Shown: positions 40,803 through 50,028 of the stretch, piece after piece
How positions within the stretch are numbered: position 1 is the first letter of the stretch
Layout of the letters: the number at the start of each line of letters is the position of its first letter
From: Syntrophotalea acetylenica
GTDB lineage: Bacteria; Desulfobacterota; Desulfuromonadia; Desulfuromonadales; Syntrophotaleaceae
Assembly: GCF_001888165.1 (NCBI RefSeq)
Contig: NZ_CP015455.1
Coordinates: 924,001 to 988,000 of the forward strand
Reading direction: 5' to 3'
Length of the DNA: 64,000 bases
The notes under the pieces: generated by a model
Database searches by the model: none
Told to the model about the DNA's origin: nothing
What the model saw: the letters and a program-made list of their open reading frames with translations, nothing else
Made by a program: the position numbers and the translations under genes

Positions 40803-43328
40803 ATGCTCAATGAATACCTGCACCATGTTGATGAGCGGGCCGCTCTGGGGATCCCGCCGCTGCCGCTGGATGTGCCGCAGACCCAGGAGCTCTGCCGTCT
40901 GCTGACCGCTCCTCCTGCCGGTCGCGAAGCCCTGCTGGTTGACCTGCTGGAAAACCGCATATCTCCCGGCGTCGACCCGTCGGCGCAGGTCAAGGCTGAG
41001 TTTCTGGGGCGAATCCTGGGCGGCGTGGCGAGCAGCCCGCTGATCGGCAGGGAAGACGCGATTCGTCTGCTGGGCGCCATGCTCGGGGGATACAACATCG
41101 CACCGCTGATGGCGGCGCTGCGGGATGACCAGCTGGCGTCACGGGCGGCCAGTGCCCTGAGCGGTCTGATTCTGGTTTACGATGCTTTTGAAGACATACA
41201 AAAGCTCGCGGCGGAGAACGTTTTTGCCCGGCAGGTGATCGAAAGCTGGGCGCGGGCTGACTGGTTCCACTCCCGCCCCGAAATCCCCGCCCGCCTTCGG
41301 GTAAAGATTTTCAAGGTTGAAGGCGAAATCAACACCGACGATTTTTCCCCTGCAGGGGATGCCTGGAGCCGGCCGGATATCCCCCTGCACGCTCTGAGCA
41401 TGGGGCACAGCCGTTTCGTCGGCGGCATCGAAACCATCGCCCGCTGGCGCAGGGAAGGCCACCAGATCGCTTTCGCCGGAGATGTGGTCGGTACCGGCTC
41501 GTCCCGCAAATCGGCCTGCAACAGCCTGCTGTGGCATATCGGCGAGGATATCCCCGGAGTGCCCAACAAACGGCGCGGCGGGGTGATTATCGGCGGCGCC
41601 ATCGCGCCGATTTTCTTCAACACCGCGCAGGATTCCGGCGCGCTGCCGATCCGTGCCGACGTCGACCGAGTTGCGCATGGCGATGAAGTGATCATCGAAC
41701 CGCTGGCCGGCCGCATCCTGGATGCCGAAGGCAAGCTGCTGACGACTTTTGACCTGTCCCCCAATACCCTGCCCGACGAATACCGGGCCGGCGGGCGCAT
41801 CCCGCTGATCATCGGCCGGGCGCTTACCGACAGGGCACGAAAGGCTCTCGACCTGGAGCCGGCAAGCTTTTTCACCCGGCCGGACAATCCCGTGCCGCCA
41901 CCGGATCAGGCTTATACCCTGGCACAGAAACTGGTGGGCAGAGCCTGCGGCCTGCCCGGCGTCCTGCCCGGAACCGCCTGTGAGCCACGCATGACCACCG
42001 TCGGATCCCAGGACACCACCGGGCCGATGACGGCCGATGAACTGAAGGAGCTGGCCTGCCTTAAATTTCAGACGCCGCTGTTCATGCAGTCCTTCTGTCA
42101 CACGGCAGCCTATCCCAAGACTGCCGACGTAAAAATGCACCGCACGCTGCCCGCATTCATGTCGCAGCGTGGCGGCGTGGCACTGCGCCCGGGAGACGGC
42201 GTCATTCACAGCTGGCTCAATCGCCTGTTGTTGCCCGATACCGTCGGCACCGGCGGCGATTCACACACACGCTTTCCCGTCGGCATATCCTTTCCGGCGG
42301 GGTCGGGGCTGGTGGCTTTTGCCGGTGCGCTCGGCTTCATGCCTCTGGATATGCCGGAATCGGTGCTGGTGCGCTTCAGGGGGAGCCTGCAGCCGGGCAT
42401 TACCCTGCGGGACGTTGTCAACGCCGTGCCCTATGCGGCTATCGGCCAGGGCCTGCTGACTGTTCCGAAAAAGAACAAGAAGAATATTTTTAACGGGCGC
42501 ATTCTCGAAATGGAGGGACTCGATGACCTGACCGTAGAGCAGGCCTTCGAGCTGACCTGCGCCGCCGCCGAGCGCAGCGCCGCCGCCGGCTGCATCCAGC
42601 TTTCGGAAGAGCGGGTCGCGGCTTTTCTGCGCTCCAACGTGGCCTTGATGAAGAGTATGATTGCCGATGGCTACGAAGATGCCGAAACCCTGGAGAGGCG
42701 CATTTCCGCCGTGGAACAGTGGCTGGCCGAGCCCCGGCTGCTGCGTGCCGATGCCCACGCCGGTTACGCGGCCGTTATCGAAGTCGACCTCGATGAGCTG
42801 AAGGAACCGCTGGTATGCTGTCCCAACGATCCGGACGATGTGCGCCCGTTGTCGGAGATCGCCGGGGAGGCTATCGATGATGTCTTCATCGGTTCCTGCA
42901 TGTCGAATATCGGCCATTTTCGGGCAGCCGCGGCTCTGTGGGAGGGCCGTTCCTTCAATGCCGCGGTGCGCACCTGGGTCTGTCCGCCGACCCGGATGGA
43001 TTACCGGCAACTGCGTGACGAGGCCCGCCTGGCGATTTTCAGCGCTGTCGGTGCCCGCATCGAGATGCCCGGCTGCTCCCTGTGCATGGGCAACCAGGCC
43101 CGGGTTCCGGCCGGCGCCCGGGTGTTCTCGACCTCGACGCGCAATTTCGACAACCGCCTCGGTGATGATGCGCGGGTGTATCTGGGCTCCGCCGAACTGG
43201 CGGCCATCGTGGCGACCCTGGGGCGGATTCCTACCCCGGACAGGTATTTCAGTGTTTATCAGGATCGCATAGCGCCACGGGAAGAGGAGATTTATCGGTA
43301 CTTGCAGTTTGACGAGATGGAACCATAG
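40803..43328 (+). CDS. acnB: Aconitate hydratase B
   Basis: AcnB interconverts citrate and isocitrate through cis-aconitate with a 4Fe-4S cluster; relatives also act on 2-methylisocitrate. The 841-residue product has the AcnB-specific N-terminal HEAT-like region (DERAALGIPPLPLD), then the swivel domain with GTGSSRKSACNS, and the catalytic core with HTAAYPKTADVKMHRTLP and GTGGDSHTRFPVGISFPAGS. Cluster ligands are Cys699, Cys758 and Cys761, spaced 59 and 3 residues, as in E. coli AcnB. It is flanked by its own promoter and terminator. Confidence 0.96.
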   Translation: MLNEYLHHVDERAALGIPPLPLDVPQTQELCRLLTAPPAGREALLVDLLENRISPGVDPSAQVKAEFLGRILGGVASSPLIGREDAIRLLGAMLGGYNIAPLMAALRDDQLASRAASALSGLILVYDAFEDIQKLAAENVFARQVIESWARADWFHSRPEIPARLRVKIFKVEGEINTDDFSPAGDAWSRPDIPLHALSMGHSRFVGGIETIARWRREGHQIAFAGDVVGTGSSRKSACNSLLWHIGEDIPGVPNKRRGGVIIGGAIAPIFFNTAQDSGALPIRADVDRVAHGDEVIIEPLAGRILDAEGKLLTTFDLSPNTLPDEYRAGGRIPLIIGRALTDRARKALDLEPASFFTRPDNPVPPPDQAYTLAQKLVGRACGLPGVLPGTACEPRMTTVGSQDTTGPMTADELKELACLKFQTPLFMQSFCHTAAYPKTADVKMHRTLPAFMSQRGGVALRPGDGVIHSWLNRLLLPDTVGTGGDSHTRFPVGISFPAGSGLVAFAGALGFMPLDMPESVLVRFRGSLQPGITLRDVVNAVPYAAIGQGLLTVPKKNKKNIFNGRILEMEGLDDLTVEQAFELTCAAAERSAAAGCIQLSEERVAAFLRSNVALMKSMIADGYEDAETLERRISAVEQWLAEPRLLRADAHAGYAAVIEVDLDELKEPLVCCPNDPDDVRPLSEIAGEAIDDVFIGSCMSNIGHFRAAAALWEGRSFNAAVRTWVCPPTRMDYRQLRDEARLAIFSAVGARIEMPGCSLCMGNQARVPAGARVFSTSTRNFDNRLGDDARVYLGSAELAAIVATLGRIPTPDRYFSVYQDRIAPREEEIYRYLQFDEMEP

Positions 43329-43345
43329 CGCAACGCATGTGGAAG

Positions 43346-43380
43346 CGGCCGTCTTTCCCCGGGGGAGGCGGCCGTTTTTT
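43346..43380 (+). terminator. Intrinsic terminator after acnB
   Basis: CGGCCG and the adjacent TCCCC pair with GGGGGA and CGGCCG, followed by six Ts, 17 bases after the acnB stop. It also lies just beyond the 3' end of the convergent HD gene. Confidence 0.8.
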
Positions 43381-43411
43381 CGAAGGTTGCGGTGGCGTTG
43401 AAACCGCTTTG

Positions 43412-43960
43412 TCAGACGGCGAGCATAGCGTGCCACTGATCGAAAATAGCGACCTTATCCGTCCCGAAACGCATCAGGGCATTCCGGACCTGATCGGCGG
43501 AGCGCTCGCTGCCATCCCTGGCCGGATCTTTGGAAAAAAACAGGTCGGCGTAGGCGACGATCTGCTCCTCCAGCGTGATCGGCGCCATGTCGCGGCATGG
43601 CAGCGGAAGGTTTTGCCGACGGATTTCCGCCGCTGTCAGGCCGACGCCGATATGCCTTTCGCACACCATGGCGTGGCGTGGCAGCCCTTCAGCTTCGAGG
43701 ATTTCCCGTCCTTTCAGGCCGTGGCACAGATAAGGCAGTTCGCCGAAACATCCCAGGGCCGGCGCGGCCGTGAAACGGATGCCGATGTCGTGCAGCAGGG
43801 CCGCCTGGATAACAAACGCCTTGTCCACCGTTGCGGCGGGCAGGCATCGTGTAACACGGGCGGCTTTGGCGGCGACACTTCGACTGTGGCGCACAAGGAT
43901 GCTGTGGGCGTCACTGCCGGGAGGATAGTATTTGTCCAGAAGGGCAAGGGCATCGATCAT
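43412..43960 (-). CDS. HD-domain phosphohydrolase-like protein
   Basis: The 182-residue product has the metal-binding layout of HD hydrolases: an early histidine in LVRHSRSVAAKAARV, the HD pair in ALLHDIGI, and later histidines in RHAMVCERHIGVGLT, with YADLFFSKDP following. The substrate is not evident. It is divergent from the TIGR00300 gene and convergent with acnB, so context gives no clear role. Confidence 0.78.
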   Translation of the reverse strand: MIDALALLDKYYPPGSDAHSILVRHSRSVAAKAARVTRCLPAATVDKAFVIQAALLHDIGIRFTAAPALGCFGELPYLCHGLKGREILEAEGLPRHAMVCERHIGVGLTAAEIRRQNLPLPCRDMAPITLEEQIVAYADLFFSKDPARDGSERSADQVRNALMRFGTDKVAIFDQWHAMLAV

Positions 43961-44076
43961 GTCGGGATCTCTTTCGTTTGCAACCGGTTTTATTCTACCG
44001 TATGCGGGGCATCGCGTGCCAGGGTAAACATCACAGGCCAGGAAGCAGGCGGCGCCGTTTTTGAAGGAGGGCGGTT

Positions 44077-45303
44077 ATGTCAGAGCAGCAGGTGAAGTTG
44101 CAGGGCCATGTTATCGACCGGCAGATCCTGTCACGGGTGCTCGATGCCGTGGAACTGGCAGGGGGTAGCTGGGAAATTGCTGAACTGTCGATCGGCCGCA
44201 CCCGCAGGGATGAAAGCACGGTGCTGTTGAACATCGGCGCACCGGACCAGGCCACTCTCACCGCGGTGCTGAGCGAAATCTCCCTGCTGGGAGCTGTGGC
44301 GCTGCAGGCAAAGCCTGCGGTGTTGCATGAAGCGCCCGCCGATGGCGTTTTGCCCGACCGGTTTTACGCTACCACCAACCTGCCCACGCAAGTGCTGGTG
44401 GGCGAGAAGTGGCTTGCCGTGGAGGGAACGGAAATGGACCTGGCCATCGTCGTGGAGCCGCAGGCCATGAGCGCGCACGCCGTCCCCATGGCCGATGTCC
44501 GGAAGGGTCAGCGCATTGTGGTCGGGGGGCAGGGGGTGCGTGTGCATTATCCTGACCGCAACCGGCAGGAGCAGGATTTTCGTTTTATGGCCAGTGCCGT
44601 GTCGGCGGAAAAACCCAAACGGGTACTGATGCGGAAAATCGTGGCGGCCGCGCGCAACGTGAAAGCGGCGGGGCGCAAGCTTCTGCTGGTGGGGGGACCC
44701 GCCATCATTCACACCGGTGCCGGGCCGGTAGTGGAAGCCCTGATCCGCAACGGCTGGATCGATGTGCTGTTCGCCGGCAACGCCCTTGCGGCCCACGACA
44801 TCGAATCGGCCCTGTTTGGAACCTCTTTGGGCGTGCCCCTGGATGACGGATGCACCGGCCCCCAAGGGCACGCCCACCACCTGTGGGCCATCAACCGCAT
44901 CCGCGGGGCAGGTTCGATCGCCGCAGCGGTGGCGGATGGCAGCCTCGCCGGCGGCATCATGCACGCCTGCATTACCTGCGACGTGCCTTTCGTGCTGGCC
45001 GGCTCGATTCGTGACGACGGCCCTCTGCCCGATGTGATCACGGACGTGCTCGCCGCGCAGCGCGCCATGCGCGGCCTCATTCCCGGTGTCGGCATGGCAA
45101 TCATGATCGGCACGACTCTGCATTCCATCGCCACCGGCAATCTGCTGCCGGCGGCGGTGGCAACGGTCTGTGTCGATGTCAATCCGGCGGTCGTAACCAA
45201 ATTGCAGGATCGCGGCAGCCGCCAGTCCCTCGGTATTGTCATGGATGCGGCATCGTTTCTCGAACAACTGGCGGATGGGTTGGGGACGAAACTCGAGTGC
45301 TGA
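44077..45303 (+). CDS. TIGR00300-family protein (ornithine cyclodeaminase-like, LOR/SDH domain)
   Basis: The 408-residue product matches the TIGR00300 family, first named for similarity to a lysine-oxoglutarate reductase/saccharopine dehydrogenase domain. Archaeal members and the C-terminal half of cyanobacterial AgrE/ArgZ convert ornithine to proline with NAD+. Visible features are an N-terminal domain (GSWEIAELSIGRTRRDESTV), AHAVPMADVRKGQRIVVGG and the nucleotide-binding half with LLVGGPAIIHTGAGP and DGCTGPQGHAHHLW. No arginine dihydrolase half is fused here. AGGAGGG precedes the ATG. The last two codons and the stop are made by the first units of the adjacent 7-bp array. Confidence 0.8.
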   Translation: MSEQQVKLQGHVIDRQILSRVLDAVELAGGSWEIAELSIGRTRRDESTVLLNIGAPDQATLTAVLSEISLLGAVALQAKPAVLHEAPADGVLPDRFYATTNLPTQVLVGEKWLAVEGTEMDLAIVVEPQAMSAHAVPMADVRKGQRIVVGGQGVRVHYPDRNRQEQDFRFMASAVSAEKPKRVLMRKIVAAARNVKAAGRKLLLVGGPAIIHTGAGPVVEALIRNGWIDVLFAGNALAAHDIESALFGTSLGVPLDDGCTGPQGHAHHLWAINRIRGAGSIAAAVADGSLAGGIMHACITCDVPFVLAGSIRDDGPLPDVITDVLAAQRAMRGLIPGVGMAIMIGTTLHSIATGNLLPAAVATVCVDVNPAVVTKLQDRGSRQSLGIVMDAASFLEQLADGLGTKLEC

Positions 45304-45484
45304 GTGCTGGGTGCTGAGTGCTGAGTGCTGAGTGCTGAGTGCTGGGTGCTGGGTGCTGGGTGCTGGGTGCTGGGTGCTGGGTGCTGGGTGCTGAGTGCTG
45401 GGTGCTGAGTGCTGAGTGCTGGGTGCTGGGTGCTGAGTGCTGAGTGCTGGGTGCTGAGTGCTGAGTGCTGAGTGCTGGGTGCTG
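45296..45484. repeat. Tandem array of 27 heptamers (A/G)GTGCTG
   Basis: Exactly 27 uninterrupted 7-bp units fill 189 bases. Only the first base varies: 14 units start with A and 13 with G, including a run of seven G-type units (8 to 14). The array begins inside the end of the TIGR00300 gene, supplies its stop codon, and ends 5 bases before the stop of the convergent MFS gene. So it fills the whole 3' gap between two genes. Perfect unit length with one variable site suggests slippage growth plus unit exchange. Copy number may vary between strains or may be miscounted in assembly. Confidence 0.97.
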
Positions 45485-45489
45485 AGAAT

Positions 45490-46668
45490 TCAGGTTGCGG
45501 TGCGGGTTAAGAACTTTTTCGCCGTGGGCGGCAGCAGCACGGCAAACGCTCCTGCCAGCAGTAAAAAAGCACTGTCAAGCCCCCACTTGTCAGCCACCAT
45601 GCCGATCAGGGGGCCGGTGACAATGAAGCCGAGACGGAAGGACAGGCTGTGCAGGGACTGGATGCTGGCCCGGTTGCGGCGGGCGCTGGCCTGCTGCAAC
45701 CGGTGGCGTATCATCGGGCCCTGCAGGCCGCGCATGGCGGTCAGCAGATAATAGAAGGCAAAGCTTCCCACTCCCGCGGTCAGGCCCAGGCCGCCGTAGG
45801 CAACGACAATCAGGCCGATGAACAAAAGGCTCATGTTGCGGAGGCCGATGGCCGCCTGCAGCCGATGGCTGGCCAGGGAGCAGGCCGCGACGGTCAAATT
45901 GGCGCCCGCCCAGACCGGCCCGAACCAGCTCAGGGGCACCCGGCACTGCTGCATGAAAGGCTGAATCATCCATACCGTATAAAAGGAGGCCAGACCCAGC
46001 AGGGTGCCGAACATCATGGTGGTGCGCACCGCCGGATTTTCGCGCCAGGCATAGCGGCACACCCCCAGCGCTTCGCGCAGGTGCGAGCGGATGATGTCGC
46101 CATGTTCGGCGGGGGGTTCCCGCAAGCGCAGGCAGATGCCCAGCGCCAGCACCCAGATGACGATCTGCAGCGCGAAGGGCAGGGCCGGCGAGGCTGCGTA
46201 CATCACCCCGGCGAACAGCGCTCCCGCCGCCTCGCCGGTCTGCCCCCAACTGGTCATGCGTCCGTCGTAGCGCGCATAGTGTTCTTCGCGACCGTCGGTC
46301 TGCAGCGTCTCGAACAACAGGGCGCTGTCCGAGCCGCTGATAAAGGCGTAGCAGACGCCGAGCAGCAATTCCGCCAGCAGTGCCCCGGCGAAGGATTCCG
46401 CCACCAGGTAAAAAGACCAGCCGGCAATGCCGAAGAGCGATGCCACAGTCAATGCTGCCCGGTAGCCGAGCCGGTCGCTGACGTAACCCGAGGGATACTC
46501 CATCAGCACGTTCGCCAGGGAAAACAGCCCTTGCAGCACCAGAATTTCCGTCAGGTCCAGGCCTATGTGGTCCTTCCAGAACAGGGTGATGACCGCCATG
46601 GGAAACAGGGTCATCTTGAGGAAGGCGAAGATGTAGAGTTTTTTTATGTTGTGCTGTAGTGTGGTCAC
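45490..46668 (-). CDS. Major facilitator superfamily transporter
   Basis: The product is a polytopic inner-membrane protein of about 392 residues with roughly twelve hydrophobic segments. Loop 2-3 carries the MFS-like YPSGYVSDRLGYRAAL (the usual D-x-x-G-R motif reads D-R-L-G-Y-R). The substrate is not predictable. The start is uncertain: GTG at 46668 places the first helix correctly (QHNIKKLYIFAFLKM), while another GTG at 46713 would add 15 residues; neither has a strong ribosome site. The stop lies at the edge of the heptamer array. Confidence 0.8.
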   Translation of the reverse strand: MTTLQHNIKKLYIFAFLKMTLFPMAVITLFWKDHIGLDLTEILVLQGLFSLANVLMEYPSGYVSDRLGYRAALTVASLFGIAGWSFYLVAESFAGALLAELLLGVCYAFISGSDSALLFETLQTDGREEHYARYDGRMTSWGQTGEAAGALFAGVMYAASPALPFALQIVIWVLALGICLRLREPPAEHGDIIRSHLREALGVCRYAWRENPAVRTTMMFGTLLGLASFYTVWMIQPFMQQCRVPLSWFGPVWAGANLTVAACSLASHRLQAAIGLRNMSLLFIGLIVVAYGGLGLTAGVGSFAFYYLLTAMRGLQGPMIRHRLQQASARRNRASIQSLHSLSFRLGFIVTGPLIGMVADKWGLDSAFLLLAGAFAVLLPPTAKKFLTRTAT

Positions 46669-46887
46669 GGCGCTCGATTCACCATAATGAAAAAGCGGTT
46701 GTCCTGGAATCACGCGGGAAATTCCCTGCTACCCGGTTTCTTGTCCGGAGCTGGCCTCGTCTGCCAGTTTTGGCGGCCATCCTGACGTCTGCAAAAGATT
46801 TTATCATTTCATTGTTCCCGGGTGATGCTTGTGTTATTTTGGCGTTTGTTTAGTGTAAATTAATTCAGGCTGCTCCGGGGGGAAAGA

Positions 46888-48405
46888 ATGGCCAGGGCTT
46901 TCGGTTTACGCACCGAGATTATCCTGCATATGACCATGTTGCTGGGTGCCGCTCTTTTGTTCGGCGGTTTTTTGATTCTTAAGCTGACGGAGCGGGAACT
47001 TCTCGATCAGCGGGTTGCCAGCCTCAATATTACGGCGGAAATTCTGGGCAGCACCCTCGGCGACATGCTCGGTTCAGAGTCGGGAACCGATATTTTGCGG
47101 CAGCGCACCGCTCCTCTGTTCGAGCACCTGCCCCACGGGACGGCTGCCGGTGTCTGGCGTTGGACGGGAACTGACCTCGATTCCATGGTTTTGCAGGATG
47201 CCGCGGGTGTCGGTTTGGACTCGGCGCAGAGGCTTGCGTCGGTGCGCTATCTGCAAGGCTCCCAATGCTTTCTTTCCTACTCCCAGGCCTGGCTTTCTTC
47301 GGCGAATGCCGTTGCTTCATATTATAAAATTACCCGGGCTCTGTATGATCGGGGCAATTTCGTCGGGGTCCTGCAGATGCGCTTTCCCCTGAACGGGATC
47401 GGCTTACGTGTCCGCGCATCTCTGAAGATCCTTGTCGCATATGTGTTTCTTTACGGTGCGGTGCTTTTTCTGTTCGGTCTCTACCAGTTGAATCGAAATG
47501 TCTCCGGGCCGGTTCGAAAATTGATGGCTTCCACGCGGGCGGTGGCCGGCGGCAATCTCGAAGAAAAGGTCAGTGAAGAGGGCCCCGCGGAAATCGCCTC
47601 TCTGGCGCGCTCCTTCAATTTTATGCTCGAGACCCTGCGCGACAGTCGCCGATGCACTGACGAACATATCCGGTCGCTGCAGCAGGCCAACCGGGAGATC
47701 AAGGAGACCCGCGATGCGCTGCTGCGTTCGGAAAAGATGGCCTCCATCGGGCATCTTGCCGCGGGTATGGCCCATGAACTCGGCAATCCCCTGTCGGCCC
47801 TGATCGGTTATATGGAAGTTCTCAAAATGGATTTGCCTCCAGGTCGGACACGGCAGATCATCGATCATGCCGGAACGGAGCTGGAGCGCATCGACCATCT
47901 GGTCCGTGACCTGCTGGATTATGCCAGACCCAATCCCGATCGGGAAGAACTCATTGACCCCGCTCCTGTGGCACGCCAGGCCATGACCATGCTGCAACGC
48001 CAGGGCATGTTTGACGTGGTGACGCTGGTGGACAATTTGCCCGAGAACTTGCCGTCTGTAAGGATGGCGCCTCACCGGTTGATGCAGGTTGTTGTCAACC
48101 TGCTGGTCAATGCGCGGGATGCATCGCCGCTCAAGGGCAAGATCCACGTGTCGGGCGGGCTTGATGACAAGACGGTCTGGCTGGAGATAGCCGATGATGG
48201 ACAGGGGATTCCCGAGGCGATCCTTCCTTATATTTTCGATCCTTTCTTTACCACCAAGGCCCCTGGCAAGGGGCGCGGGCTGGGGCTCGCCGTTTGCCAG
48301 CGGGTACTGGAAGAGGCGGGGGGAAGGATCGAGGTCAAAAGTGAAATCGGGGCCGGAACCCATTTCAAGGTGGTTTTGAGACGGGAGTACAGCGGCGATG
48401 CGTAA
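46888..48405 (+). CDS. Membrane sensor histidine kinase
   Basis: The 505-residue kinase has an N-terminal membrane helix (IILHMTMLLGAALLFGGFLIL), a periplasmic sensor region of about 150 residues, a second helix (VAYVFLYGAVLFLFGLY) and a HAMP domain (NVSGPVRKLMASTRAVAGGN). A HisKA dimerisation domain carries phosphoacceptor His296 in AAGMAHELGNPLSALIGYME. The ATPase domain has the N box VVNLLVNARDASP, DDGQGIPEA and GRGLGLAVCQR. The H-box type suits NtrB/PilS-like partners of sigma-54 regulators. It overlaps its partner regulator by 8 bases; signal unknown. Confidence 0.93.
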   Translation: MARAFGLRTEIILHMTMLLGAALLFGGFLILKLTERELLDQRVASLNITAEILGSTLGDMLGSESGTDILRQRTAPLFEHLPHGTAAGVWRWTGTDLDSMVLQDAAGVGLDSAQRLASVRYLQGSQCFLSYSQAWLSSANAVASYYKITRALYDRGNFVGVLQMRFPLNGIGLRVRASLKILVAYVFLYGAVLFLFGLYQLNRNVSGPVRKLMASTRAVAGGNLEEKVSEEGPAEIASLARSFNFMLETLRDSRRCTDEHIRSLQQANREIKETRDALLRSEKMASIGHLAAGMAHELGNPLSALIGYMEVLKMDLPPGRTRQIIDHAGTELERIDHLVRDLLDYARPNPDREELIDPAPVARQAMTMLQRQGMFDVVTLVDNLPENLPSVRMAPHRLMQVVVNLLVNARDASPLKGKIHVSGGLDDKTVWLEIADDGQGIPEAILPYIFDPFFTTKAPGKGRGLGLAVCQRVLEEAGGRIEVKSEIGAGTHFKVVLRREYSGDA

Positions 48406-49756
48406 TGAAAAAAATGATGTGCTGATTGTCGATGATGAAGCCGGCATGCGACATATGCTGCGCCTGGTTCTCGAAAAGGGGGGATATCGCGTTACCGAGG
48501 CCAAAGATGGTCGCGAAGCCCTGGATTATCTGCGGCACGGAGACTATGACCTCATCCTCTGTGACATCCGGATGCCGGAGATGGATGGCCTGGAGTTCCT
48601 CCGGGAGATTGCAGCCCGGGATATTGGTGGCATTGTGATTATGATGAGCGCCTACGGGAGCGTGGAGACGGCCATCCAGTGCCTCAAGGCAGGGGCCTAT
48701 GACTATATCTCCAAGCCTTTCAAGCCGGACGAGGTGATCCTTGCTCTGCGCAAAGCCCAGCAAAAATTGCGGCTGCAGCGTGAAAATGCCCTGCTGCGCA
48801 AAAAACTGTCACGAGGAAAATCGAATCACGAGATTGTTTTTCAGAGTACGGCCATGGAGCATCTCATGGCGATGGTTTCCCGGGTGGCCCAGTCTTTCAG
48901 CCCGGTGCTGATCACTGGCGAAACAGGGACCGGCAAAGAACTGGTGGCTCGCGCTCTGCACCGTCAAAGCGCCAGGGGTGATTGCCCCTTTGTGGCGATA
49001 AACTGCGGAGCCATTGCCTCGGGTCTGATCGAAAGTGAACTTTTTGGACATTCCCGTGGAGCTTTTACAGGAGCATTGCAACAGAAACCCGGCCTCATCG
49101 AAGAAGCTGATGGCGGTACCCTGTTCCTGGATGAAATCGGAGAGCTGCCGCTGGAGTTGCAGCCCAAACTGCTCCGGGTGCTCCAGGAAGGAGAAATCCG
49201 TCGCGTCGGGGAAAACCTCCCCAGGAAGGTCGATGTCAGGGTCCTGGCGGCGACCGCTCTGGATCTGCGCGAGGCGGTGGCCAAAAGCAGGTTTCGCGAT
49301 GACCTGTATTTCCGCCTGGCGGTGGTGGAAATCAATATCCCTCCGCTGCGGGAGCGCCGGGAGGATATCCCTGTTCTGGCAAAGCATTTCATCGGTGTCA
49401 TAGCCGATCGCGAAGGACGCTCCGCTCCATGTCTGACTCCCTTGGCGCTGGATGTCCTGCGTCGGCAGAACTGGGACGGCAATGTTCGCGAATTGGCCAA
49501 TTTCATAGAACGCGCCATGATATTCAGCCGCGGTGACACCCTGGAAATCGATGGGATGCCGTTGGACAGACGGTTCGAAAATCGTAAAAATGGCAAAGAT
49601 TTTTCGCTTAAAAAGGCATCTGTCCGTCTGGAGAAGGAGTATATCCGCAAAGCCCTGGCCGTTACGGCCGGCAACCGCACCCAGGCTGCACGGCTGCTGG
49701 AAATAAGTTTGCGGAAGCTTCTGTACAAAATCAAGGAATACCGCATCGAATCCTGA
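48398..49756 (+). CDS. NtrC-family sigma-54-dependent response regulator
   Basis: The 452-residue protein has a receiver domain (phospho-acceptor Asp56 in LILCDIRMPEMDG; Lys in YISKPFKPDE), and an AAA+ domain with Walker A GETGTGKE and the sigma-54 contact loop GAFTGA at residues 221-226. A DEIGEL Walker B follows, and a C-terminal Fis-type helix-turn-helix (AGNRTQAARLLEISLRKLLYKIKEY) ends it. It therefore should open sigma-54 promoters when phosphorylated by the kinase encoded just upstream. The nearest candidates are at 50013 and 57080, before the two minor-pilin operons. Targets are inferred from location. Confidence 0.93.
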   Translation: MRNEKNDVLIVDDEAGMRHMLRLVLEKGGYRVTEAKDGREALDYLRHGDYDLILCDIRMPEMDGLEFLREIAARDIGGIVIMMSAYGSVETAIQCLKAGAYDYISKPFKPDEVILALRKAQQKLRLQRENALLRKKLSRGKSNHEIVFQSTAMEHLMAMVSRVAQSFSPVLITGETGTGKELVARALHRQSARGDCPFVAINCGAIASGLIESELFGHSRGAFTGALQQKPGLIEEADGGTLFLDEIGELPLELQPKLLRVLQEGEIRRVGENLPRKVDVRVLAATALDLREAVAKSRFRDDLYFRLAVVEINIPPLRERREDIPVLAKHFIGVIADREGRSAPCLTPLALDVLRRQNWDGNVRELANFIERAMIFSRGDTLEIDGMPLDRRFENRKNGKDFSLKKASVRLEKEYIRKALAVTAGNRTQAARLLEISLRKLLYKIKEYRIES

Positions 49757-49900
49757 GTTCCTTTTGTGGGTGTGCACCTCTGCGCAACCCCCTGATTCCG
49801 GCCATAACTGAATAATCACGCGCCTCCCGGGTAAAACCTCCGCCGCGTTCTTCCGGAGCTTCCGGAAGCATACAAACTGGCGGACAATTACCGGAAGGGG

Positions 49901-49940
49901 TGTGCAAAATTTGCGTCCCCGGACAGGTAAAATTTGCGTT
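49901..49940 (+). promoter_or_regulatory. Candidate upstream activator sites, first pilin operon
   Basis: AAAATTTGCGT occurs twice (49906-49916 and 49929-49939), 23 bases apart, about two helical turns. The first lies in the imperfect dyad TGTGCAAAATTTGCGT. A 13-of-16 match to this dyad recurs before the second operon at 57004-57019. The last half-site ends 75 bases before the -24 GG, a typical enhancer distance. The link to the adjacent regulator is inference. Confidence 0.55.
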
Positions 49941-50012
49941 GCCATGATTGTAATTTTTGTTTAATCTCTTGTTTTTGCATATGTTTTTTCATTATGGTTA
50001 AAAAATGTATTT

Positions 50013-50028
50013 TGGATCGGGTTTTGCT
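50013..50028 (+). promoter_or_regulatory. Sigma-54 promoter of the first minor-pilin operon
   Basis: TGGATCGGGTTTTGCT keeps the -24 GG and the -12 GC exactly 10 bases apart, plus the flanking T, CG and TTGCT of the consensus. The predicted transcript starts near 50039, leaving a 154-base leader before pilV. Confidence 0.7.

Noticed and set aside
45296-45484. Heptamer array as a CRISPR
   Set aside because: Units are 7 bp and contiguous, with no spacers and no cas genes nearby; it is a simple tandem repeat.
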